Assembly (NCBI RefSeq): GCF_030683065.1 | Contig: NZ_JAUXMX010000062.1 | Coordinates: forward strand, 108,123-172,122 | Reading direction: 5' to 3' | DNA: 64,000 bases | From: Pseudomonas sp. | GTDB lineage: Bacteria > Pseudomonadota > Gammaproteobacteria > Pseudomonadales > Pseudomonadaceae | Part shown: positions 25,635 to 35,110 of the stretch, one piece after another | Layout: every line of letters begins with the position of its first letter | Numbering within the stretch: position 1 is the first letter of the stretch | The notes under the pieces: model-generated | Seen by the model: the letters and a program-made list of their open reading frames with translations, nothing else | Databases searched by the model: none | What the model was told of the DNA's origin: nothing | Position numbers and translations under genes: made by a program

Positions 25635-27566
25635 ATGTTCGGACGATTGGAGAACCTCAGTACCACTATTAAGCTCGCTGGCGGTTTCAGCTTGGTCTTG
25701 GTGTTGACTATGGTCACTGCCGGGACTGGCTGGTGGAGCATCAGCGCGCTGCTCGAGCGCAGCGACCGCCTGAATGCCCTGGATCGCTTGGTGCCGCTAT
25801 CAACAAATCTGCGCGGAGCGCAGGTGTCTTACCAGCACAGTGGCCGCGAGGACGACGGCGAACAAGTGGCGCAGGCTCTCAGGGCCTTGCAAGAGCATCA
25901 GCATCGACTTGGCGACGACATCCCAAGCGCCCAGACGGAACTGTCGCTGAACGGCCAGATAGAAGATTCAGCGGCATACGGCCAGGCCTTCGAACGTCAG
26001 GTTGCGGCGTTCGCCCGGCGTGCCGAAGCCGCGAGCCGGCTAGGCGAGAGCGCCGAGATGGCACTGGCGGCGATAGGTAAGGTCGAGGAGCGTATCGCCG
26101 GGAACACCAGTCCAGAACTGTACTCCGGACAGCGTATGGGGCAGTTCAAGGCAATAGTTGAGCTGGCACGCAAGATCGGTGAAGTCCGCTATGCCCTGCG
26201 CGGTTATCTGCAATCGGGGAACCTGGAGATGGAGCAGCAGGCGGTGAAGGCCATCGCCGAAACGCTGACTGAGTTGCAGCGGCGCCTAAACAGTGCAGCG
26301 GCCAGCGATGCGCCGCTGATGCGGGCGGCCGAGGAGGCGTTGCTCAGTTATCAGCAAGCCATTGCTCATTACCGGGAGGCTAATGCAGCCACCCTGGATG
26401 CGGCTCGTGATATGAGCGCGCTCGACGATTCGATCCAGGCGTCAAGCCGAACGCTCAGTGAGCATCAGGTGGCGCTGCGTGACAGTGAGTCGAGGCAGGC
26501 TTACGGGTTGTTGGTTATCTCCAGTGTGCTCGCGCTTGGCTGCGGCCTGGTTGCTGCCTGGGCGATCACGCGGCAGATCGTTTTACCTTTGCGGCAAACG
26601 CTTGCACTTGCCCAGCGCATTGCCTGCGGCGACCTTAGCCATGCACCGAAGGTCAGTCGGCGCGATGAGCTCGGTCAATTGCAGACCAGCATCAGCGACA
26701 TGACTCAAGGGTTGGGGGAGCTCGTTGGGCATATTCGCGACGGTGTGGGGCAGTTGGACGGGGCCGCCAAGGGGCTAGCGGAGGTCACCCGGCAGAGCCG
26801 ATCAGGCTCCCACCAACAGAATCTGGAGATCACCCAGGTGGCTACCGCCGTCACCCAGATGGCAAGCTGCGCCCTAGGTGTCGCACAGCATGCGGAGGAG
26901 GCATCGCGTATGTCGCAGCAGGCGGATAAGGATGCACGTCGCGGCGATGCCTTGACCTGCGAAGCAGTGGCGCACATGGACAACCTGACCGGCGAGATGA
27001 GCCAGGCTGGGGCGGCCATGGATGAGTTGCTGCAGGAGTGCCTTAAGGTCGGCAGCGTGATGGATGTGATCAAGGGGTTGTCCGAGCAGACTAACCTGTT
27101 GGCATTAAATGCTGCGATCGAGGCGGCGCGTGCGGGCGAGGCTGGGCGCGGTTTCGCCGTGGTGGCTGATGAGGTTCGCAGCCTTGCGCAGCGCACCCAG
27201 CGTTCGGCCAGCGAAACGGAGCTGCGGATTACCGGTTTGCAGGCGCTGTCCCGCCAGGCTGCCGCGCGCATGCTCATCAGTCGCGATCTGACCGATAGCA
27301 GCGTGGCCTTGATCCGCCGGGCTGGCGAGTCGCTTAATCAGATCACTGCGTCGGTCTCCAGCATACAGTCTATGAACCTGCAGATCGCCACCGCCGCTGA
27401 GGAGCAGAGCCTGGTGGCCGAGCAGATTCAGAACAGTGTGATCAAGGTGCGTGAGTTGGCAGAGGACGGTTCACAGGCCGGTGATGTGACCGCCTCGGCC
27501 AGCGCCGAACTGGTGCAACTGGGGCAGGAGCTGCAGGTACGGGTTAGTCGCTTCCAGCTGTCTTGA
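25635..27566 (+). CDS. Methyl-accepting chemotaxis protein
   Basis: A 643-residue transmembrane chemoreceptor. TM1 is about 13-34, a long helical periplasmic domain about 35-285, TM2 about 290-310, HAMP about 311-365 and a signalling domain with the tip NLLALNAAIEAARAGEAG near 480-500. The start follows aggggaaag. It is divergent from a periplasmic binding protein and shares its operator region, so it probably senses the island's substrate, directly or through the binding protein. Confidence 0.9.
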   Translation: MFGRLENLSTTIKLAGGFSLVLVLTMVTAGTGWWSISALLERSDRLNALDRLVPLSTNLRGAQVSYQHSGREDDGEQVAQALRALQEHQHRLGDDIPSAQTELSLNGQIEDSAAYGQAFERQVAAFARRAEAASRLGESAEMALAAIGKVEERIAGNTSPELYSGQRMGQFKAIVELARKIGEVRYALRGYLQSGNLEMEQQAVKAIAETLTELQRRLNSAAASDAPLMRAAEEALLSYQQAIAHYREANAATLDAARDMSALDDSIQASSRTLSEHQVALRDSESRQAYGLLVISSVLALGCGLVAAWAITRQIVLPLRQTLALAQRIACGDLSHAPKVSRRDELGQLQTSISDMTQGLGELVGHIRDGVGQLDGAAKGLAEVTRQSRSGSHQQNLEITQVATAVTQMASCALGVAQHAEEASRMSQQADKDARRGDALTCEAVAHMDNLTGEMSQAGAAMDELLQECLKVGSVMDVIKGLSEQTNLLALNAAIEAARAGEAGRGFAVVADEVRSLAQRTQRSASETELRITGLQALSRQAAARMLISRDLTDSSVALIRRAGESLNQITASVSSIQSMNLQIATAAEEQSLVAEQIQNSVIKVRELAEDGSQAGDVTASASAELVQLGQELQVRVSRFQLS

Positions 27567-27880
27567 GCCTCAGCGCTTGCGCAGCGCTACGGCTCACTGT
27601 TCGTGGCCGGCCACGCAATTGAGTTCCTTGGTTCAGGCAAGGCTCTTTGCAGACAATATCGGGAGCGCTGATACCGTAGGGAGCGCCACGCGCCCCAGCA
27701 ATTTTGCACCTGCATTGCTGTGTACCGACGCAGGCTGCAAATACCGGTGCGCACGGCGCACCCTGCACATTGCTCCCTGCCGAGCAGCGTTCGGGACCGG
27801 CCTCATGCAGCACATGATTGGGACATAGCCATAAAAAAGCCCCAGCCTCTCGCGAAGCTGGGGCAAGGTTGGGGCTGCTG
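27567..27880. other. Intergenic region between the chemoreceptor and the ABC ATPase
   Basis: These 314 bases between convergent genes carry no recognisable gene. The terminator hairpin at 27833-27864 lies at the right end. The rest is unremarkable. Confidence 0.5.
27833..27864 (-). terminator. Intrinsic terminator of the Pot-type ABC operon
   Basis: On the minus strand gccccagc...gctggggc forms an eight-pair stem followed by a run of six T residues. It lies 17 bases beyond the ATPase stop and ends the importer operon. Confidence 0.85.
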
Positions 27881-29035
27881 TCAGTGGCTTCCGGCGCTCT
27901 TGCTCAGGTCACTTTCGTTCCACTCGCTGTAGACGCAGGCATCGGCCGCCGCCCAGCGGACCAGCACCCGGGTGCCTGGCTGAAGCGGCTGCAGGTCGTT
28001 GGACAGGGCTTTGAGGGTCAGGTTGCAGCCGCCTGGAGTGACTACGCTGCAAGTCAGGCTTTCGCCAAGGAAGACCACTTCGCTGACCTGGGCCGAAATC
28101 TCGTTCCAGCCGGCGGGTAGCGGAGTTTGTTCGGCTTGCTCCTGAACCAGCACCAACGCCTTCTCGGGGCGCACCATCAGCAATACTTCCTGGCCGTTCT
28201 GCACTGTGGCGCTAGGTCGGATTGCCAGAGACTGCTGCTCGAATTGCACCGAGGCATTGCCCGTCACCTGGGTTTTCAGGAAGTTCGAGTTGCCGAGGAA
28301 GGAGGCGACGAAGGCATTCGGTGGGTTTTGATAGAGGTCGTAACCGCTGCCCAGGCCGACGATCTTGCCATGACTGAAAATAGCGATGCGTTGTGACAGG
28401 CGCATGGCTTCTTCCTGGTCGTGGGTCACGTAGACGATGGTGATGCCGAGGCGGCGGTGCAGATGACGCAGTTCATCCTGCAGTTCTTCGCGCAGCTTCT
28501 TGTCCAGCGCGCCGAGCGGTTCGTCCATCAGCAGGATGCGCGGCTCGTAGACCAGTGCGCGGGCAATCGCTACACGCTGTTGCTGACCGCCGGATAGCTG
28601 GGCCGGCCGGCGATGGGCGAACTGCTCTAGTTGCACCAGCTTGAGCATGGCGTCGACCTTGCGCTCGCGTTCGGCGGCCGGCAGCTTGCGGATACTCAAC
28701 GGGAAGGCGATGTTGTCGCGTACCGAGAGATGAGGGAATAGCGAGTAACGCTGGAATACCATGCCGATACCACGCTTGTGTGACGGCACGTTGATCAGTG
28801 ATTTGCCTTCTACCTGGATCTCTCCAGAGCTAGGCGTTTCGAACCCGGCCAGCATCGACAGGGTCGTGCTTTTGCCGGAGCCGCTGGAACCGAGGAAGGT
28901 TAGAAACTCACCTTCCTTGATATCCAGTGAAATGTTGTCCACTGCGGTGAAGTCGCCGTAGTGCTTGTTCAGGTTACGCAGGCTGACCAGGGGTTGTTGA
29001 TCGGCTGGGGCGGACTCTTTGATCACGGCACTCAT
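27881..29035 (-). CDS. ABC transporter ATPase (PotA type)
   Basis: A 384-residue ATPase: Walker A GSSGSGKST, signature LSGGQQQR, Walker B ILLMDEPLGALD and a C-terminal TOBE domain. It powers the importer made by the two permeases upstream. It is the last gene of the operon and precedes a strong terminator. The Pot family is usually polyamine-specific, but the subfamily also serves other cationic nitrogen compounds. Confidence 0.92.
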   Translation of the reverse strand: MSAVIKESAPADQQPLVSLRNLNKHYGDFTAVDNISLDIKEGEFLTFLGSSGSGKSTTLSMLAGFETPSSGEIQVEGKSLINVPSHKRGIGMVFQRYSLFPHLSVRDNIAFPLSIRKLPAAERERKVDAMLKLVQLEQFAHRRPAQLSGGQQQRVAIARALVYEPRILLMDEPLGALDKKLREELQDELRHLHRRLGITIVYVTHDQEEAMRLSQRIAIFSHGKIVGLGSGYDLYQNPPNAFVASFLGNSNFLKTQVTGNASVQFEQQSLAIRPSATVQNGQEVLLMVRPEKALVLVQEQAEQTPLPAGWNEISAQVSEVVFLGESLTCSVVTPGGCNLTLKALSNDLQPLQPGTRVLVRWAAADACVYSEWNESDLSKSAGSH

Positions 29036-29052
29036 GTCGTTCTCCTCGGCGC

Positions 29053-29862
29053 TCAGGCGCTGACTTCATTGCGCCGACGCAGAGCAGCGGCGATCACCAT
29101 TATTAGGATGGACAGCCCGATCAGCAGCGTCGAGGCGACTGCGATCACCGGGGTCAGGTCCTGGCGTAGGGTGGTCCACATTTTTACCGGCAGGGTCTGC
29201 AGGGTCGGGCTGGCCATCATCACGCTGAGTACCACCTCGTCCCAGGAAACCAAAAACGCAAATAGCGCACCGGCGACCATGCCTGGTCGTATCGCTGGAA
29301 ATGTCACGAGATAGACCGCCTGCATGCGCGAAGCACCACAGATTACCGCGGCATCCTCAATCGACTGGTCGAACAGCTTCAGCGAGTTGATGATTGAGAT
29401 GATGGTGAACGGTAGCGCTACTATCACGTGGCTGACCACGAAGGAAAACAGCGTGCCGGTATAGCCCAGCTTGAGAAAAAGCGCATACACCGCCACGGCG
29501 ATAATCACCAACGGCACGATCATCGGTAAAGTGAACAGGGCATAGAGCAGCTCGCGTCCGGGAAAGCGCCCGCGCACCAGGGCGAAGGCGGTTGGCAGGC
29601 CCAAGGCGACAGCGCAAATCGTGGTGATCACGGCGACCTTCAAACTGGTCAGTACCGAGGCCATCCACTCCGGGTTGGAAAAAAACTGCTCGTACCATTT
29701 CAGCGTCCAGCCCGGTGGCGGGAACACCAGCCACTGCGAAGAGCCGAACGACAGCAGCACGATGAATACGATCGGCAGCATCAGGAACAGGGCGATCAGC
29801 GCAGTGGTGAAATAGAGGCCGATGCGCAGGCGCGGCCCCATGGCGTTGGGTGTCAGCAACAT
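29053..29862 (-). CDS. ABC transporter permease (PotC type)
   Basis: A 269-residue inner-membrane permease with about six helices and the EAA-loop region ending AAVICGASRMQAVYLVTFP near 180-198. It pairs with the PotB-type protein to form the channel. Only six bases separate it from the preceding gene. Confidence 0.9.
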   Translation of the reverse strand: MLLTPNAMGPRLRIGLYFTTALIALFLMLPIVFIVLLSFGSSQWLVFPPPGWTLKWYEQFFSNPEWMASVLTSLKVAVITTICAVALGLPTAFALVRGRFPGRELLYALFTLPMIVPLVIIAVAVYALFLKLGYTGTLFSFVVSHVIVALPFTIISIINSLKLFDQSIEDAAVICGASRMQAVYLVTFPAIRPGMVAGALFAFLVSWDEVVLSVMMASPTLQTLPVKMWTTLRQDLTPVIAVASTLLIGLSILIMVIAAALRRRNEVSA

Positions 29863-29868
29863 GTCGGA

Positions 29869-30783
29869 TTACCTCGCATTGCTGGTGCCGACCGGCGATT
29901 CCGGCTGGAGCTTCAGGTAGACGTAGAACAACAGCAGGGTGATCGCGATCAGCAGCGCTGCCGCTGCGCTGGCGATACCCCAGTTGAGGAAGGACTGCAC
30001 CTGCTGAATGATGAACTCCGGCAGCATCATGTTCTGTGCGCCACCGAGCAGGGCCGGGGTCACGTAGTAGCCGAGGGACATGACAAAGACCATCAGCCCG
30101 CCAGAGAACAAGCCGGGTCGGCACAGTGGCAGGAACACCCTAAAGAAGTTGTTCCACGGGCTGGCGCCGCAGATGGAGCCTGCCTGCAGCACCATCGGGT
30201 CGATGGCCTGCATGGTGGCCTGCAGCGGTAAAACGATGAACGGGATCATGATGTAGCTCATGCCAATCACCACGCCGGTGAGGTTGTGCACCATCTCCAG
30301 CGGCTGGTCGATAAGCCCCAGGGCCATCAGGGTTTTATTGATCACCCCAGAGGCTTGCAGCAGTACCAGCCAGGAGTAGGTGCGCGCCAGCAGGCTGGTC
30401 CACATCGATAGCAGTACGATACTCAGTAGCCAGCGGCCCCAGCCGCGCGGCACCAGGGTGATCGCCCAGGCCAGCGGAAAGCCCAGTAGCAGGCTGATCA
30501 CGGTGACCAGGCCAGCTACCGAGAAGGTATTGAGTAGCACCCGGGTGTAGGCCGAGTTGGCAAACAATTGTTCGTAGTTGCTCAGTCCGAGGCTGGGCTC
30601 CAATACACCGCGAAGCAGCAAGCCGATCAGGGGTGCGAGGAAGAACAGACCGAGGAACAGCAGCGCCGGCAGCAGGTTGGAAAAACCCCGCCAGCGCTGC
30701 GTCATCGAACTGTTCGCCATGCCGGCAGTGCGCGAGGCACCGCCGGCTACTTGGGAGGATTGGTTGGACTGGGCGGTAGTCAT
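29869..30783 (-). CDS. ABC transporter permease (PotB type)
   Basis: A 304-residue permease with an unusually long Ser/Asn-rich cytoplasmic N-terminus (about 1-35) and six helices. The EAA-type loop reads AGSICGASPWNNFFRVFLP. ATG 30783 is chosen because it is one base from the binding-protein stop, implying coupled translation; a longer frame upstream would lie inside the binding-protein gene. Confidence 0.9.
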   Translation of the reverse strand: MTTAQSNQSSQVAGGASRTAGMANSSMTQRWRGFSNLLPALLFLGLFFLAPLIGLLLRGVLEPSLGLSNYEQLFANSAYTRVLLNTFSVAGLVTVISLLLGFPLAWAITLVPRGWGRWLLSIVLLSMWTSLLARTYSWLVLLQASGVINKTLMALGLIDQPLEMVHNLTGVVIGMSYIMIPFIVLPLQATMQAIDPMVLQAGSICGASPWNNFFRVFLPLCRPGLFSGGLMVFVMSLGYYVTPALLGGAQNMMLPEFIIQQVQSFLNWGIASAAAALLIAITLLLFYVYLKLQPESPVGTSNAR

Positions 30784-30784
30784 G

Positions 30785-31810
30785 TTATTTGACCAGCCAC
30801 TCGTTCCACTGTGCGGAGATGGCTTCGCCATTCTTGGCCCAGTAGGCGTAGTCGAGGTTGACCTGGTCCTTGACGTGGGCGGTCGGCAGGTTCGGCGCAA
30901 GATCGGCGTTCAATTGCTCGACGCTGTTGATGTTGACCGGGGCATAGGCCGTCAGGTTGGCGAATGTGGCCTGACCCTTGGCGCTGCTGGCGTTGGCCAA
31001 GAACTTCATGGCCGCATCCTTGTTTTTTGCGCCCTTGGGTATGACCAGGAAGTCAGCCATAACCAGGTTCTGTTTCCAGCTCACGCCGACCGGAACGCCA
31101 TCTTGTTGCAGGGCATAAATGCGGCCGTTCCAGAACTGACCGAGGCTGACTTCACCAGAGGCAAGCATCTGTTGCGACTGCGCGCCACCGCCCCACCAGA
31201 TGATATCTTTCTTGATGGTGTCGAGTTTCTTGAAGGCGCGCGCAAGATCCAGCGGGTAGAGCTGGTTTGCAGCTACGCCGTCGGCAAGCAGGGCCAGTTC
31301 GAGTACGCCTGGGCTGGCCCATTTGTAGAGTGCACGCTTGCCAGGGTAGGTCGCGGTGTCGAACAGTGCGCTCCAGTCCTGGGGGCTATTAGCGCCGACC
31401 TTGCCTTGGTTGTAGCCGAGTACAAAGGAGAAGTAGAAAGAACCGACGCCATGATCGGAGACAAAGCGGGGGTCTATTTCATCGCGGTTGATTACGCCAA
31501 AATCGAGCGGTTCCAACAGGCCTTCGCTGGCGGCACGCAGGGCGAAGTCGGCTTCGACGTCCACTACATCCCACTGCACATTGCCGCTTTCAACCATGGC
31601 CTTGAGCTTGCCATAGTCGGTCGGACCGTCCTGTACCACGCGAATACCACTGGTTTCGGTGAAGGGCTCGGCCCATGCCTGCTTTTGCGCATCCTGGGTG
31701 GTACCGCCCCAGCTGACGAAGTTCAGACTTTCGGCTGCGACTGCATTACTTGCGCTTACCACCAGGGCCAGAGCGGCGAGGGTGGCGGTAACGGGGTTTT
31801 TCTGCAACAT
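30785..31810 (-). CDS. Pot-type ABC transporter binding protein, copy 2
   Basis: A 341-residue periplasmic binding protein with a signal peptide (about 1-26) and mature start LNFVSWGGTTQ, closely similar to the copy at 24414-25430. It heads the importer operon (binding protein, PotB, PotC, PotA). Operator site 4 lies about 130 bases upstream. Confidence 0.88.
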   Translation of the reverse strand: MLQKNPVTATLAALALVVSASNAVAAESLNFVSWGGTTQDAQKQAWAEPFTETSGIRVVQDGPTDYGKLKAMVESGNVQWDVVDVEADFALRAASEGLLEPLDFGVINRDEIDPRFVSDHGVGSFYFSFVLGYNQGKVGANSPQDWSALFDTATYPGKRALYKWASPGVLELALLADGVAANQLYPLDLARAFKKLDTIKKDIIWWGGGAQSQQMLASGEVSLGQFWNGRIYALQQDGVPVGVSWKQNLVMADFLVIPKGAKNKDAAMKFLANASSAKGQATFANLTAYAPVNINSVEQLNADLAPNLPTAHVKDQVNLDYAYWAKNGEAISAQWNEWLVK

Positions 31811-32165
31811 GCTGTATTCCTCGATTTTTTGGTTTTAGTCGAGCTGCTATGCATGAAAGTAAAGCTTGGTTTGGTGTGGCTCCAAATTTGCATTCGTTAC
31901 TAGGTCGATCGCGTTAGATGTCCGGCCTATGGAATATCATATTATGGTATTCCAAGATTTCTGCAAGCACTGAGTCTCTGCTGGGGCTGTCGAGCGGACT
32001 CAATCGATCGATGGCCGTGATCGATAGGTGCGTGGGGCTCGCTGCCTATGTCGATGGCTAGAGTTTAGGATGCGCAGGATCAAGATGGCGGCTCGCTGAG
32101 GAGCTGAGCAGGTATTGCGGCGGGGGCGAGCGCTGGAGGGGTGTTGCCCCTCCAGGTGACAGACG
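31811..32165. other. Intergenic region with operator upstream of the ABC importer
   Basis: These 355 bases hold operator site 4 at 31928-31954. A short GC hairpin (ctggaggggtgttgcccctccag) near 32132-32154 lies just past the ribBX stop and may end that transcript. No gene was seen. Confidence 0.45.
31928..31954. promoter_or_regulatory. Shared island operator, site 4
   Basis: TATGGAATATCATAT and ATGGTATTCCA make an imperfect inverted pair of the shared motif upstream of the importer operon. The core differs by one base (TATTCC for TATACC). Confidence 0.55.
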
Positions 32166-33275
32166 TTATTCAGTGAAGGCGAGCGTCTCCACGACTTCCA
32201 GGTCGTAACCCGTGAGGCCCGCGTATTTCAGTGGGGCGCCAAGATGGCGCAGCTTGCCAACGCCGATATCCTGAAGAATCTGCGCGCCAGTGCCGACTTC
32301 TGAATAAATACGCGATTGCGAACGGCTGAACTGCTGGCGCGCCTGGGTTAGTTGCGGGACCCGCTCCAGTAGCGCCTGTGATGACTCGTTGTTGGCCAGC
32401 ACTACCACCACGCCGCGACCTTCCTCGGCGACTTTCTGTAATGCGGCCCACAGTGTCCAGTTCTTCGGCCCGGTGTACTCAGCCCCGACCAGGTCACGCA
32501 GCGGATCAATCACGTGCACGCGCACCAAGGTGGGTTCATCACGCTTGATCTCGCCCATGACCATGGCCATGTGCACACCGCCTTCGATATGGTCTTCGTA
32601 GGTAATCAGGCGAAAATCGCCATGCACAGTGGGCAGTTCGCGCTCACCGATGCGGCGGACGGTGTGCTCGGTACTCAAGCGATAGTGGATCAGGTCGGCG
32701 ATGGTGCCGATCTTTATCCCGTGCAGGTTGGCGAACGACTCCAGCTCGGGGCGTCGGGCCATGCTGCCGTCTTCGTTCATCACCTCGACTATCACTGCGG
32801 CGGGGCTGAAGCCGGCCAGGCGAGCCAGGTCGCAACCGGCTTCTGTGTGGCCTGCGCGGTTCAATACGCCGCCATCGCGGGCGCGCAAAGGAAAAATATG
32901 CCCGGGTTGCACCAGGTCCTCGGCCTTGGCGTGCGCCGCGACGGCAGCTAGCACGGTACGTGAGCGGTCGGCGGCGGAGATGCCGGTGGTCACGCCAGTG
33001 GCGGCTTCGATGGAGATGGTAAAGGCGGTGGAGAAGGCGCTGCCGTTGCTCGGCACCATCTGCTCCAGGCCCAGGCGCTGGCAGTGAGCATCGGTCAGGG
33101 TCAGGCAAATCAGGCCGCGCGCCTCGCGGGCCATGAAGTTGATTGCGGCCGGCGTGCAGGCCTCTGCTGCCAGCAGCAGGTCGCCTTCGTTCTCGCGGTC
33201 TTCGTCGTCGACCAGGAGAACCATCTTGCCCTGGCGAAAGTCTTCGATGATTTCTTCGATGCTATTGAACGGCAT
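32166..33275 (-). CDS. ribBX: RibBX: DHBP synthase with degenerate GTP cyclohydrolase II domain
   Basis: A 369-residue protein. The N-terminal 200 residues are a complete 3,4-dihydroxy-2-butanone 4-phosphate synthase (DDEDRENEGD at about 23-32, HTEAGCD motif), making the four-carbon unit of riboflavin. The C-terminal half aligns to GTP cyclohydrolase II but lacks all zinc-binding cysteines; the expected position reads VRVHVIDPLRD. It therefore fits RibBX-type paralogues. Operator site 5 is just upstream, so extra flavin synthesis is tied to the island's flavin monooxygenase. Confidence 0.88.
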   Translation of the reverse strand: MPFNSIEEIIEDFRQGKMVLLVDDEDRENEGDLLLAAEACTPAAINFMAREARGLICLTLTDAHCQRLGLEQMVPSNGSAFSTAFTISIEAATGVTTGISAADRSRTVLAAVAAHAKAEDLVQPGHIFPLRARDGGVLNRAGHTEAGCDLARLAGFSPAAVIVEVMNEDGSMARRPELESFANLHGIKIGTIADLIHYRLSTEHTVRRIGERELPTVHGDFRLITYEDHIEGGVHMAMVMGEIKRDEPTLVRVHVIDPLRDLVGAEYTGPKNWTLWAALQKVAEEGRGVVVVLANNESSQALLERVPQLTQARQQFSRSQSRIYSEVGTGAQILQDIGVGKLRHLGAPLKYAGLTGYDLEVVETLAFTE

Positions 33276-33323
33276 GGCAGTGCTCTCACGGTTTGCAATG
33301 GGGGCGGTTGCTTGGTCCTTTTA

Positions 33324-33335
33324 ATGGTATACCAT
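33324..33335. promoter_or_regulatory. Shared island operator, site 5
   Basis: A perfect ATGGTATACCAT followed by attacgaaatg, midway between divergent ribBX and the DUF1330 gene, so it can serve both. Confidence 0.75.
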
Positions 33336-33365
33336 ATTACGAAATGTTCTAGAGCAACCGAGGTG

Positions 33366-33662
33366 ATGATGAAGGCGTATTGGATTGCCCATGTCGAGGT
33401 AATCGACCCCGAGCAGTACACGGAATATACCCGCTTGGCACCAGCAGCTTTTCTCAAGTATGGCGGGGTTTTTCTGGCTCGGGGCGGACGCGCCGAGGCG
33501 CTGGAAGGGCGTCCTACGCCACCACGTAATGTGGTGATCGAGTTCGCCTCCTACGAGCAGGCGCTGGCCTGCTACCGTTCGGCTGAATATCAGGACGCCT
33601 GCGCTCACCGCCAGGGAGCGGCCCTGGCAGAGGTGATCATTGTCGAGGGCTGCGTGCCCTGA
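33366..33662 (+). CDS. DUF1330 family protein
   Basis: A 98-residue protein of the DUF1330 family (dimeric ferredoxin-like fold; YWIAHVEVIDPEQYTEY at the start, FASYEQALACYRS later). Function is unknown; relatives accompany degradation clusters and resemble small mono-oxygenase or isomerase-like folds. ATG 33366 follows gaggtg. It is the only plus-strand gene in this part of the island and shares an operator region with ribBX. Confidence 0.8.
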   Translation: MMKAYWIAHVEVIDPEQYTEYTRLAPAAFLKYGGVFLARGGRAEALEGRPTPPRNVVIEFASYEQALACYRSAEYQDACAHRQGAALAEVIIVEGCVP

Positions 33663-33696
33663 GAGTTGTCGACGTGCCCCGCCAGGGATGGCGGGT

Positions 33697-34260
33697 TCAG
33701 CGGATGAAGTGGACCTTGCCGCTGTCGTCGTTACCGATGTAGAGACCGTAGATCCCCGCCTGGCGTTCCTCGATGTAGCGCTCGAGAATCTGTCGGATAG
33801 CCGGGTAGTAGATGCTCTCCCAAGGAATCTCCTCGGGGGCGAAAAAGCGGTAGTCGAGGGATTCCGGGCCGAAGTTTCCGGTCACTTCGAGCACCACGGC
33901 GCGGAAGATGATGTACACCTCGCTGATTTTCGGCACGCTGAAGATCGAGTAGGGCGAGACGATGTCAGCACGCACGCCGCTTTCTTCCCAAACTTCGCGC
34001 AGTGCGGCTTGCTCGGTGGTTTCGCCACGTTCCATGAAGCCGGCCGGCAGCGTCCAAGTGCCTGGGCGCGGCGCGATGGCGCGTTGGCAGAGCAGGTACT
34101 TGCCGTCCTGCTCGATGATGCAGCCAGCGATAATCTTCGGGTTTTCGTAGTGGATGTAGCCGCACCCCGCGCAGACCAAGCGCTGGTGAGTGTCACCAGG
34201 CGGTTGCTGGCGGCTCAGGCGGTCAGCACCGCAGTTTGGGCAGAAGCGCGGGGTTGTCAT
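33697..34260 (-). CDS. NUDIX hydrolase with zinc ribbon
   Basis: A 187-residue pyrophosphohydrolase: N-terminal zinc ribbon C7/C10/C30/C33 and a full Nudix box at 74-96 with the catalytic glutamates. It resembles NudC-like enzymes acting on NADH, ADP-ribose or FAD. It starts four bases after the GntR gene, so they are co-transcribed. It may simply be a housekeeping gene; FAD-to-FMN conversion would suit the island but is speculation. Confidence 0.85.
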   Translation of the reverse strand: MTTPRFCPNCGADRLSRQQPPGDTHQRLVCAGCGYIHYENPKIIAGCIIEQDGKYLLCQRAIAPRPGTWTLPAGFMERGETTEQAALREVWEESGVRADIVSPYSIFSVPKISEVYIIFRAVVLEVTGNFGPESLDYRFFAPEEIPWESIYYPAIRQILERYIEERQAGIYGLYIGNDDSGKVHFIR

Positions 34261-34264
34261 GTTC

Positions 34265-35017
34265 TCAGCGTCCTATGCGCGGCTCTTTTAGGGCGATCGG
34301 TGTGGCTATCTCACGTACGCTACCAGCCACTTCCTGTTTGGATTTCAGGTAGTCCAGAGCCACCTTGGCGGCAGCGCGTACATGGTCGACCGACGCCTGG
34401 TGGGCGACAAGTGGATCGCCGCTCTTGATCGCCTCGACGATACGTTCCATCTCGTTATTGCTGGCGCCGCGCCGGTTGGCTTGAGACACCGAGGTGGCGC
34501 GCAAGTAACTGATACGTGCCTGCAGCTGCCGCAGCTGGGTGGCAGCGATATGGTTGCCGGAACCCTCCAGCAGCACGTCATAGAAGCCCTGGACCGAGTC
34601 GAGAACCTGTTGTAACTCGCCCTCTTCGAGCACCTTGCGGTTCTGCTCGAGAGCACGCTCCAGAGCGCGAATATCCTTGGCTTTGGCATTCAGGGTGAAC
34701 AGTTGCACGATCAGGCCTTCGAGTACGCAGCGCAGCTCGTAGATATCGCGGGCGTCTTCGAGTGTGATGATAGCGACCCGAGGCCCCTTGGCATCGGCGA
34801 ACTCAACCAGCCCCTCGGACTCAAGGTGGCGCAAGGCCTCGCGTACTGAAGTGCGGCTAACGCCCAGGCGATCGCAGAGGTCGCGCTCTACCAAGCGGTC
34901 TCCAGGCATTAGCTGGAAATTCATGATTGCGCTGCGCAGTTTATCCAGCACGATTTCGCGCAGGGTAATGGGGTTGCGATTGACCTTGAAGCTGTCGTCG
35001 AGAGGCAAGCGTTTCAT
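34265..35017 (-). CDS. GntR/FCD-family transcriptional regulator
   Basis: A 250-residue regulator: winged helix (about 20-90, with RLVERDLCDRLGVSRTSVREALRHLE cut across 45-70) and an FCD ligand-binding domain (about 100-235). ATG 35017 (MKRLPLDD) is preferred to an upstream codon because the domain begins soon after. FCD regulators often bind TGGTATACCA-type palindromes and respond to carboxylate ligands. It is the only regulator in the island and therefore the best candidate to bind the seven shared operators. Confidence 0.9.
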   Translation of the reverse strand: MKRLPLDDSFKVNRNPITLREIVLDKLRSAIMNFQLMPGDRLVERDLCDRLGVSRTSVREALRHLESEGLVEFADAKGPRVAIITLEDARDIYELRCVLEGLIVQLFTLNAKAKDIRALERALEQNRKVLEEGELQQVLDSVQGFYDVLLEGSGNHIAATQLRQLQARISYLRATSVSQANRRGASNNEMERIVEAIKSGDPLVAHQASVDHVRAAAKVALDYLKSKQEVAGSVREIATPIALKEPRIGR

Positions 35018-35110
35018 GGGGTCCGCTCTGGTTGGGGCTGTCCGAAAAAAGCACCGCAGCCCCCTGGTCATTCGACCGAAGGCGCTGCAGATGCTTGGTA
35101 AAGCCCGCTG

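Noticed and set aside
33276..33365. FMN riboswitch upstream of ribBX
   Set aside because: The leader is under 100 bases and has only the shared operator; no RFN-element helices were recognised.
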